Below are positions 1 to 7,934 of a DNA stretch of 64,000 bases, one piece after another. Source of the DNA: an uncultured Bacteroidales bacterium (GTDB lineage Bacteria > Bacteroidota > Bacteroidia > Bacteroidales > Paludibacteraceae); contig CACWNR010000014.1 of NCBI GenBank assembly GCA_902762355.1, positions 1 to 64,000 on the forward strand. The letters are read 5' to 3'. Position 1 is the first letter of the stretch, and each line of letters starts with the position of its first letter. The position numbers and the translations under genes are program-made. Under the pieces are notes generated by a model. That model was given only the letters and a program-made list of their open reading frames with translations, was not told the DNA's origin and did no database searches.

Positions 1-112
1 CAAAGTAACGTACTCCACGGGTGTGGAGGGCTGAAATCTCGGACGAAGGAACAAAGTGATCGATGGCTTTGTCCAAACCGAGAATTGTGCTTGTTTTTAA
101 ATGCCGTGCCAT
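1..112 (-). CDS. 5' fragment of an unidentified protein
   Basis: The first 37 codons of a gene that runs off the left edge of the window. Reading leftward from an ATG at 112-110 the frame stays open and starts MARHLKTSTILGLDKAID. A promoter-like TATCTTTG lies at 244-237 on the same strand, about 125 nt upstream of the start codon, directly behind the terminator of the toxin-antitoxin pair, which supports a separate transcription unit. I do not recognise the family: the visible part shows no signal peptide and no catalytic motif. Only the N-terminus is visible. Confidence 0.55.
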   Translation of the reverse strand, partial: MARHLKTSTILGLDKAIDHFVPSSEISALHTRGVRYF

Positions 113-234
113 GTGTTGTAAAGTATTGATATTGTGTTAATTACAATGTGTTAAAAATTAGTATGGTCTAGGAAAAGAAGGACGCGGGTACTTTGCGGGG
201 TTATTCCGGGTTGATTCAAAATCCTAAACTCGGT

Positions 235-271
235 GCAAAGATACAATAAAAAAATGACATTTCCAAATTTT
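235..271 (-). promoter_or_regulatory. Bacteroidota-type promoter for the left-edge gene
   Basis: The minus strand carries TATCTTTG at 244-237, matching the TAnnTTTG -7 box. It would start a transcript near 230 and read into the gene at 112. Part of the upstream sequence is the terminator hairpin of the preceding unit. Confidence 0.5.
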
Positions 272-288
272 TAGGTCTGGAAATGTCA
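246..288 (-). terminator. Intrinsic terminator of the higBA unit
   Basis: An 11-bp perfect inverted repeat (arms 255-265 and 278-288) is followed on the minus strand by an uninterrupted T-run. It lies just after the stop of the antitoxin gene at 311. Confidence 0.75.
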
Positions 289-310
289 AAATACTGCAAA
301 AATGATAAAA

Positions 311-616
311 TTACCAAAGTGCTACGCGGCCGATGGATGGAATATCCAGAGAAACCTGTTGATTTAGCGCTTTGAAGAGACGTCCGATGGTTGCGATTGT
401 GAGATTCTTGCCATTTTCCAGACGGGAAATCTGAGCTTTTTGGACGCCAACCATTTCGCCTAATTGTTCTTGGGATAATGACCTGGCCTGACGGGCTTTA
501 CGAATAGCTTCTCCGACGAGCATCAACTCGACTTGTTCGTCATATTCAGCACGTGCCGGAGTCCCTTCCTTTCCGACGTGCTTGTCAACCATTTGTTCTT
601 GTGTGTAGAATTTCAT
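311..616 (-). CDS. XRE-family antitoxin (HigA-like)
   Basis: 101-residue helix-turn-helix protein, the antitoxin half of a type II toxin-antitoxin pair. Residues about 34-90 form an XRE-type HTH with the typical SLSQEQLGEMVGV and KAQISRLENG blocks, a DNA-binding domain that usually also autorepresses the operon. The N-terminal 30 residues are polar and probably contact the toxin. It lies 17 nt behind the toxin gene on the same strand; toxin-first order is characteristic of HigBA modules. Length fits the family. Direct neutralisation of the toxin is inferred from family and context. Confidence 0.85.
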   Translation of the reverse strand: MKFYTQEQMVDKHVGKEGTPARAEYDEQVELMLVGEAIRKARQARSLSQEQLGEMVGVQKAQISRLENGKNLTIATIGRLFKALNQQVSLDIPSIGRVALW

Positions 617-633
617 ATTCTTGTCCTCCCTAA

Positions 634-981
634 TTATTTCTGGTTAAAATATATGTCTTTTATGCTTTGAGCATGGTCTATTTCTCCTTTCGGAGTCTTT
701 TGCGTTTTCTTGATAAATCCGTGCGTAGCAATGACTAAGGTATTTTGTCCGTTACGTTTATCCCAGAAAGCCAGCAAGCGATATTGAATGTTATCAAACA
801 ACGTTCTAAACTCCCATATGTCCGTGTTCTCCAGTTTTTTGAATAACTTGGGGTCGTTGGAGTATGATGCCTTCGTCACGTTGTACAATATCTTTGCGCG
901 AACTTTATCTGTTTGCTTATCAAGAAATGCGTCGGCCTCTTCTGAATATAGTACGTCAAATTTTGGTTTTTGCTCCGCCAT
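634..981 (-). CDS. RelE/HigB-like toxin (phage-derived Gp49 family)
   Basis: 115-residue protein resembling the Gp49-like HigB family, ribosome-associated mRNA interferases. Seen: a core with KLENTDIWEFR in the middle and a strand ending in IATHGFIKKTQKTP, the usual HGF-x-KK-TP block of this family that carries basic residues for RNA cleavage. It is the first gene of a two-gene unit with the HTH antitoxin downstream. A promoter with TACCTTTG lies 30-40 nt upstream. Function is inferred from family; activity and target specificity cannot be read from sequence. Confidence 0.85.
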   Translation of the reverse strand: MAEQKPKFDVLYSEEADAFLDKQTDKVRAKILYNVTKASYSNDPKLFKKLENTDIWEFRTLFDNIQYRLLAFWDKRNGQNTLVIATHGFIKKTQKTPKGEIDHAQSIKDIYFNQK

Positions 982-1007
982 AATGGTGTGTATGATTTAA
1001 AAATCGC

Positions 1008-1052
1008 TGCAAAGGTACAAAAAAGTTTCCATATATCGAAACATTTTTGCAA
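1008..1052 (-). promoter_or_regulatory. Promoter of the higBA-type unit
   Basis: Minus-strand TACCTTTG at 1017-1010 followed by GCAGCG, a good TAnnTTTG box. A TTTTGC stretch upstream is a candidate -33 element. The start codon of the toxin is at 981, so the leader is short. Confidence 0.6.
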
Positions 1053-1099
1053 AAAAATGCAAATTTTGTGTATTTTTATTGATTTTGTGTAAAATAATG

Positions 1100-1158
1100 A
1101 AAAAAATCCGAGGCGCGGGGAAGCGTCTCGGATAGATGAGCGGGCAATACAATTGCCC
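1100..1158 (-). terminator. Intrinsic terminator behind the secreted protein gene
   Basis: Minus-strand hairpin with arms at 1106-1116 and 1123-1133 followed by a run of seven T residues (1106-1100). A second small inverted repeat (GGGCAAT pairing with ATTGCCC, about 1143-1158) lies between it and the stop codon at 1175. Confidence 0.75.
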
Positions 1159-1174
1159 TGAAATGGACGAAGCT

Positions 1175-1816
1175 TTACCTGACTTCTTGGCCGGTCACTG
1201 TAAAGGTCTTTTCATTGTTATCAATCAGCACTTGGTCATTATACAGATACTTGCGCGCATTGTTACGCGGAGCTGAAGGTGTTGCTACATCCTCGTTAAT
1301 CTCGCCGTTGCCGGGTAGAGCATAAATGTATGAATTATCAGCCGATAATAAGCCTCCTAGTACTAGATAATAGATATTACCAATATTATACACAGCAGAC
1401 CCCTCATAAAAAGGTTTATCTGCTATATCATAAACTACATTACCATCTTCGTCTATAATTTGACATTTCTTTACCACAAAATCAGGGTACATCCCAGAAT
1501 ACTCATGATATAAAAAGCAGACTTTTCCGTCGGTTGTAAAATAGTTTTTTGATAAATGCTCTATTTGACATTCATTATCAGCAGCTAGTTTATTAATATT
1601 TATCGTTTTGTACTCTTGTATGTACGCGCCGGATAGATTATACAATTTAATTGAGATTTGTGTTCCCTGATTTATCCGGCTATATAAAACATTCCCAACA
1701 GTCATGGAGTTAGTGTACACTTGGAGACGACCTGCGACTTCTCCTACTTTTGTAATCTGTGAGTTGGCTAATGTAGCCGCAAAAAGGGCTGCGAGAATAA
1801 AGATAGATTTTTTCAT
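1175..1816 (-). CDS. Small secreted protein with a T9SS-tail-like C-terminus, unknown function
   Basis: 213 residues. Residues 1-19 are a clear Sec signal peptide (KKSIFILAALFAATLANS). The body is predicted beta-rich, with alternating hydrophobic and polar stretches but no recognisable catalytic motif. The last residues KTFTVTGQEVR resemble the short final strand motif of type IX secretion tails and recur in a variant form at the end of the DUF4465 protein at 16.1 kb (KTFNVLGAEL). The gene has its own promoter about 220 nt upstream and a leader containing a large hairpin, so it is probably regulated after transcription starts. I do not recognise the protein family. Confidence 0.7.
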   Translation of the reverse strand: MKKSIFILAALFAATLANSQITKVGEVAGRLQVYTNSMTVGNVLYSRINQGTQISIKLYNLSGAYIQEYKTININKLAADNECQIEHLSKNYFTTDGKVCFLYHEYSGMYPDFVVKKCQIIDEDGNVVYDIADKPFYEGSAVYNIGNIYYLVLGGLLSADNSYIYALPGNGEINEDVATPSAPRNNARKYLYNDQVLIDNNEKTFTVTGQEVR

Positions 1817-1844
1817 AATGATTAAATTATTAAGTGGTTAAACA

Positions 1845-1979
1845 ATAAAAAATGGACGTTCCTTATCCGCTCTAAGGCTGTAGGAAATGCCCATACTCCG
1901 ATAAGTCACGCCCATATACAATATGGACGCTTGCAGACTTATTATCGGAGCATCAGTTGAACTTCCTACATTCTAGAGC
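1845..1979 (-). ncRNA. Structured 5' leader with attenuator-like fold (copy 1)
   Basis: Lies in the 5' leader of the secreted-protein gene (promoter near 2040, start codon 1816). As minus-strand RNA it forms a long imperfect hairpin: TGTAGGAA (1970-1963 side) with TTCCTACA (1886-1879), a second stem of 1950-1936 with 1907-1896, and a terminal stem CCATAT/ATATGG around 1926-1912. The 3' part reads GAGCGGATAAG, then a short GGA/TCC hairpin and TTTTTTATTG. CTTATC in the middle can pair either with the upstream arm or with GATAAG downstream, so two exclusive folds are possible. A homologous element lies at 47.1 kb. Function is inferred. Confidence 0.6.
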
Positions 1980-2038
1980 GCCAATAAATCGCAAACGCGA
2001 AAAATCAATATGTCTTGTCAAACCTTTCGGAAAGACGC

Positions 2039-2073
2039 TGCAAAATTACAACAAATATTTGACATATGCAAGA
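2039..2073 (-). promoter_or_regulatory. Promoter of the secreted-protein gene
   Basis: Minus-strand TAATTTTG at 2048-2041 with an upstream CTTGCATATGTCAAA block (2072-2058) placing TTG about 20 nt before the -7 box. The upstream block resembles the one at several other promoters in this window. Confidence 0.65.
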
Positions 2074-2188
2074 GGATAAGGATTTTTCTGTGAAAAATGT
2101 TGGATAATATCCAACCTAATGGACAAAGCGAGAAGAAACACACGAACCCGAAGGCATGCACGAAAAAAGAGAGGGACACGGCGCAGGG

Positions 2189-2274
2189 GGCTTGCGGAGC
2201 GGGCAGGTCATCGATATTTATATATAGGGATGGATTATGGGGTAGATACAAAATCGAGGAACGCTCCGCAAGCC
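2189..2274. repeat. 13-bp perfect inverted repeat with 60-nt spacer
   Basis: Arms 2189-2201 and 2262-2274 are exact reverse complements (GGCTTGCGGAGCG). A second hairpin with GCTC/GAGC arms follows at about 2281-2303. The pair lies between divergent promoters at 2040 (-) and 2418 (+). No protein family is apparent in the spacer. Confidence 0.55.
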
Positions 2275-2290
2275 AAAATCGGCCGCTCGT

Positions 2291-2341
2291 AGAGAGCGAC
2301 CGGCGAAGGACTAATCTGCCTATGTCCGAGCTATACAATAG
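2291..2341 (+). other. Conserved element upstream of the gmd promoter (copy 1)
   Basis: 51 nt that match the element at 38452-38402 (minus strand) at 37 positions by hand count, including the blocks CGAAGG, GCCTATG and CCGAG. In both places it lies just upstream of a promoter carrying the GCGCTTG-type extended -33 region. Both copies are open in the same frame with the shared peptide pattern RR..xPM.E.Y, so it may be part of a short coding sequence rather than a regulatory site. Confidence 0.5.
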
Positions 2342-2383
2342 CAAAGGGAGAAAAAGAATGAAAAGAAAAAAAGATGAAAAAAG

Positions 2384-2430
2384 TGCGTGCGCGCTTGTGT
2401 ATATGAAAAAAATGTTGTATCTTTGCAGTC
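2384..2430 (+). promoter_or_regulatory. Promoter of the polysaccharide operon
   Basis: TATCTTTG at 2418-2425 followed by GCAG, with GTGCGCGCTTG ending 20 nt upstream as the -33 region. Starts a transcript near 2432, about 45 nt before gmd. Confidence 0.75.
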
Positions 2431-2478
2431 GATTTGCGCGTGTGCGTACTTTTGCGTGTGCGTGAAATAATATAGAAT

Positions 2479-3552
2479 ATGGCAAAAATCGCATTAATAA
2501 CAGGTGTTACGGGACAGGACGGAAGTTACCTGTCGGAGTTTTTATTGGAGAAGGGATATGAGGTACACGGTATCATCCGTCGTAGCTCGGTCGATTATCG
2601 CGAGCGCATTGCGCATCTGGAGGGTACACCGCATTTTCATTTGCACTATGCCGATATGAGTGACTCGATGTCGCTCGTGAAGTTAGTGGGCAAAGTGCAA
2701 CCGGATGAGATCTACAACCTTGCCGCGCAGAGTCATGTGCAGGTATCGTTCGATGCCCCTGAGTTCACGGCCGACGTGGACGCGGTAGGTGTACTGCGTG
2801 TGCTGGAGGCGGTGCGTACGAACCACCTCGAGAAGACGTGTAAGATCTATCAGGCTTCGACTTCGGAGCTCTACGGTAAGGTAGAGGAAGTACCGCAGTC
2901 GGAGACCACGCCTTTCCATCCGTACAGTCCGTACGCTGTGGCGAAGTTATACGGCTACTGGATCATCAAGGAGTACCGCGAGGCGTACGATATGTTCTGC
3001 TGCTCGGGTATCCTCTTCAACCACGAGTCCGAGCGCCGCGGTGAGACTTTCGTGACCCGTAAGATCACGTTGGCAGCCGCCCGTATTGCGCATGGTATGC
3101 AGGATTGCTTGTATTTGGGTAATCTGGACAGTTTGCGAGATTGGGGATACGCCAAGGATTACGTCGAGTGCATGTGGCTCATCCTGCAGCACAAGACACC
3201 GGAAGATTTTGTGATCGCGACCGGTGTACAACACACGGTGCGTGAGTTCGCCACCCTCGCTTTCCACCATGCCGGTATTGAGCTGCGCTGGGAAGGTAAA
3301 GACGTGGACGAGAAGGGTATAGACGTGAAGACCGGTAAGGTGGTTGTAGCCGTTAGTCCGGATTTCTACCGTCCGACGGATGTGGTGAACCTCTTGGGCG
3401 ATCCGAGTAAGGCGAAGCGTGAGTTGGGCTGGAACCCGCAGCGTACAAGCTTCGAACAACTCGTTGAGTTGATGGTAAAGCACGATATGCAGAAAGTGAC
3501 CCGCGAGCATTTCAATGCCGCTGAGTATCTAGAGAAAGGAATTGTTAAATGA
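2479..3552 (+). CDS. gmd: GDP-mannose 4,6-dehydratase
   Basis: 357 residues, slightly shorter than the usual 370. It converts GDP-mannose to GDP-4-keto-6-deoxymannose, the first step of GDP-L-fucose synthesis, in the cytoplasm. Extended short-chain dehydrogenase with an NADP-binding start [20 protein letters not shown], the catalytic STSELYGK block and a YSPYAVAK motif supplying the catalytic Tyr and Lys. First gene of a long co-directional operon; its stop overlaps the fcl start by four bases (ATGA), implying coupled translation. Its promoter lies immediately upstream. Confidence 0.97.
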   Translation: MAKIALITGVTGQDGSYLSEFLLEKGYEVHGIIRRSSVDYRERIAHLEGTPHFHLHYADMSDSMSLVKLVGKVQPDEIYNLAAQSHVQVSFDAPEFTADVDAVGVLRVLEAVRTNHLEKTCKIYQASTSELYGKVEEVPQSETTPFHPYSPYAVAKLYGYWIIKEYREAYDMFCCSGILFNHESERRGETFVTRKITLAAARIAHGMQDCLYLGNLDSLRDWGYAKDYVECMWLILQHKTPEDFVIATGVQHTVREFATLAFHHAGIELRWEGKDVDEKGIDVKTGKVVVAVSPDFYRPTDVVNLLGDPSKAKRELGWNPQRTSFEQLVELMVKHDMQKVTREHFNAAEYLEKGIVK

Positions 3553-4492
3553 TGGAACTAAACTCGAAAATATACGTTGCCGGACACCGGGGGATGGTGG
3601 GAAGTGCGATCGTGCGCGAGCTGCAACGGCAGGGATATACCAATATCATCACCCGTACGCATAAGGAACTGGACTTGTGCCGCCAAGAAGCGGTAGAGGC
3701 GTTCTTTGCGACAGAGAAACCCGAGTATGTGTTCTTGGCTGCAGCCAAAGTGGGTGGCATCATCGCCAACGAGCGTCATCTGGCGGATTTCATGTACGAT
3801 AATATGATTCTGGAGATGAATGTCATTCATGCGGCATGGAAGAACGGCGTCAAGAAACTCGAGTTCTTGGGTTCGTCTTGTATCTACCCGCGTCTGGCGC
3901 CCCAGCCGATGACGGAATCGTGTCTCTTGACCGGTGAGTTGGAGAAGACCAACGAGGCCTATGCGCTCGCGAAAATCTCGGGTCTCAAATACTGCGAGTT
4001 CCTTAACCGCCAGTACGGCACGGATTATATCTCCGTCATGCCGACCAACCTCTACGGTCCGAACGATAACTACCATCCCGAACATAGTCATGTGCTGCCG
4101 GCACTCATCCGCCGCTTCCATGAGGCGAAAGAAAGCGGCGCTAAATCTGTGACCTGCTGGGGAACGGGTAGTCCGTTGCGCGAGTTCCTGTACGTAGATG
4201 ATCTGGCGAACCTCTGCGTGTTCCTGATGAATAACTACTCGGGCAATGAGACGGTGAACGCCGGAACGGGCAAAGAGTTGAGCATCAAAGCGCTGACGGA
4301 ACTGGTGGCGAAGGTCGTAGGTTACGAAGGCGAGATCCTGTGGGATACGACGCGTCCGGACGGTACACCGCGTAAGCTGCTCGATGTGAGCAAAGCGACC
4401 AAACTCGGTTGGACATACAAGACCGAACTCGAAGATGGTATCCGTCTTGCGTACAAAGACTTTTTGGAGAACCCGATGCGCGCTGAACGATA

Positions 4493-4493
<1 letters not shown>
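3549..4493 (+). CDS. fcl: GDP-L-fucose synthase
   Basis: 314 residues. Epimerises and reduces the Gmd product to GDP-L-fucose with NADPH. Glycine-rich motif [10 protein letters not shown] near residue 12, the [16 protein letters not shown] block with the catalytic Ser/Cys, and YALAKISG for the Tyr/Lys pair. Two consecutive ATG codons (3549, 3552) are possible starts; the first gives an ATGA overlap with gmd. It overlaps the next gene by one base. With gmd it supplies fucose for the surface glycan that the downstream export genes handle. Confidence 0.96.
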
Positions 4494-6267
<1,774 letters not shown>

Positions 6268-6304
6268 CGCGTATTGGAGATTGTAAATTGGATACTGGAG
6301 ATTT

Positions 6305-7162
6305 ATGATTTTAAAATTTAAATATTTATTCATTCTGGCAGTAGTTGGCTTTGCGCTGTCTTCCTGTGTGACGGCGCGGAAAGTGAACTACATGCAGGAG
6401 CCGGACAGGTATATTCCTCACTATGCGGATACGTTGAGTTTTGAGGATTATCAACTGCGAATAGGTGACCGACTTTATGTGTATGTCTATTCGGTAGACC
6501 AAAAAGTGATGCAGATGTACAATGCCGGCGGTAGTAATGCCTCGCAGATGCGTCAGCAGATGAGCAACGGCGGTACGTACGGCAGTTATGATCTGTACAC
6601 TTATCTGATCGACGAGGAGGGAAATATTGACTTCCCGACGATCGGTAAGCAGAACGTAGTGGGCAAGACCACACGCGAGGTGAAGTACCAGTTAGAGGAG
6701 GAGTTGAGTAAGTTGCTGACGGAGATCCCGGGCTACTCGATGGTGTCGGTGGAGGTCAATATCGTCAACCGTTCGTTCTCCATCATCGGTGCACAGAGTG
6801 GTCGGTACATGATCAACAAGGAGAAGATGACCATCTTCGAAGCATTGGCCATGGCCGGTGACCTGGGCGAGTTCAACAGCCGTAAGGAGATCAAGATCGT
6901 GCGTGAGAAAGACGGCGTGACGACCATCAAGACCTTCGATGCCCGCTCGAAAGAGATCGTGAACTCGGAGTTCTATTATATCGAACCGAACGATATCATT
7001 TATATCCGTCAGATTCCGGGATATAGCTTCGGTATCAACCACGTGACTACCGTCATCGGTGTAACGGCAGCGACCATCTCGTTCGGTGTGTTCATCTACT
7101 CGATCGTACAGACGGGTATCAACCACGTTAACAAGTATTACGGAAAGGGGGCATCAAAATGA
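6305..7162 (+). CDS. Polysaccharide export outer-membrane lipoprotein (Wza-like), first copy
   Basis: 285 residues. Lipoprotein signal peptide ending at LSSC (Cys about 20), then a Poly_export domain with the LRIGDRLYVYVYS segment and an SLBB-like domain with FSIIGAQSGRYMI. A hydrophobic segment near the C-terminus (TTVIGVTAATISFGVFIYSIV) replaces the amphipathic pore helix of Wza. Expected to form part of the outer-membrane/periplasmic export channel for the polymer. Overlaps the next paralogous gene by four bases. The preceding 37-nt gap is filled with short ATTGGAGA/ATACTGGAGA-type repeats. Confidence 0.88.
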   Translation: MILKFKYLFILAVVGFALSSCVTARKVNYMQEPDRYIPHYADTLSFEDYQLRIGDRLYVYVYSVDQKVMQMYNAGGSNASQMRQQMSNGGTYGSYDLYTYLIDEEGNIDFPTIGKQNVVGKTTREVKYQLEEELSKLLTEIPGYSMVSVEVNIVNRSFSIIGAQSGRYMINKEKMTIFEALAMAGDLGEFNSRKEIKIVREKDGVTTIKTFDARSKEIVNSEFYYIEPNDIIYIRQIPGYSFGINHVTTVIGVTAATISFGVFIYSIVQTGINHVNKYYGKGASK

Positions 7163-7929
7163 GAAAGAGTTTTGTTTTGTTGCTCGGCTTGGTTGCCGTG
7201 ATGCTGTCGAGTTGTTACAGTCACCGTGTGATCGGTTATCTGCAAGAACCGACCAAATGCAATAAGTTACCGGTCTATGACTCGGTGGCCTATGAACCGT
7301 ATCGAATTCGTATCAACGATGAGATCATCTATCGTCTCATCACCATGGACGAGACGATGAGTAAGATGTTGGGTGCCAATAACTCGAATTCTGTTGGTCA
7401 GTACGCCAACTCCTATCGTGTACACGAGGACGGAACAATCGATCTGCCGTTCTTGCATCCAGTGAAAGTGCAAGGCCTAACGGAGATAGAGGCGCAAGAG
7501 ACGATCAAAGAGGCGTTCCGCGAGATCATTCCCGATGCAGACGTGAAAGTGGCGCTGTACAATAAGTATTTCTCCGTCGTCGGTGATGCGCACGCGGGAC
7601 AGTTCTATATCTATAAGGAGAAGATGAATATCTTCCAGGCACTCGCCATGACCGGCGATGTGATGAACAGCGGTGACCGACGTCATATCCGCATCATTCG
7701 TCCGCGCGACAACGGCGAGGAACCTGAGGTGTTGGAGTTCGATATGCGTACCAACTCGATCATCGATTCGAAGTACTACTACATCTATCCGAACGATGTG
7801 ATCTACGTGGCGCGCACGAAGAACAGTTTCTATACTGTACCGAACTACTCGGGCTTTATCAGCCTGATCACGAGTAGTGTGGCGCTGCTCACGACAGTGT
7901 TGAACTATGTGGCATATTTGTATAAATAA
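7159..7929 (+). CDS. Polysaccharide export outer-membrane lipoprotein (Wza-like), second copy
   Basis: 256 residues, paralog of the preceding gene with the same layout: lipobox LSSC near residue 19, YRIRINDEIIYRL in the export domain, FSVVGDAHAGQFYI in the SLBB-like domain and a C-terminal hydrophobic helix. Pairwise similarity is clear in spacing of these blocks but moderate in sequence, suggesting an old duplication; the two may form a mixed channel. ATGA overlap with the previous gene and a five-base gap to the kinase gene imply one translational unit. Confidence 0.86.
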   Translation: MRKSFVLLLGLVAVMLSSCYSHRVIGYLQEPTKCNKLPVYDSVAYEPYRIRINDEIIYRLITMDETMSKMLGANNSNSVGQYANSYRVHEDGTIDLPFLHPVKVQGLTEIEAQETIKEAFREIIPDADVKVALYNKYFSVVGDAHAGQFYIYKEKMNIFQALAMTGDVMNSGDRRHIRIIRPRDNGEEPEVLEFDMRTNSIIDSKYYYIYPNDVIYVARTKNSFYTVPNYSGFISLITSSVALLTTVLNYVAYLYK

Positions 7930-7934
7930 CGACT

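Noticed and set aside
788..1000. 70-codon open frame (+) over the higB-like gene
   Set aside because: Antisense to a recognised toxin gene; no matching family.
1869..1979. Integron attC-like recombination site
   Set aside because: The long imperfect hairpin resembles attC in outline, but the terminal RYYYAAC and GTTRRRY boxes are missing; position in a leader and the T-run fit an attenuator better.
2097..2465. 122-codon open frame (+) before gmd
   Set aside because: It runs through the inverted repeat and the gmd promoter, so it cannot be a single transcript from any promoter seen. Only the segment at 2291-2341 shows conservation and is reported separately.
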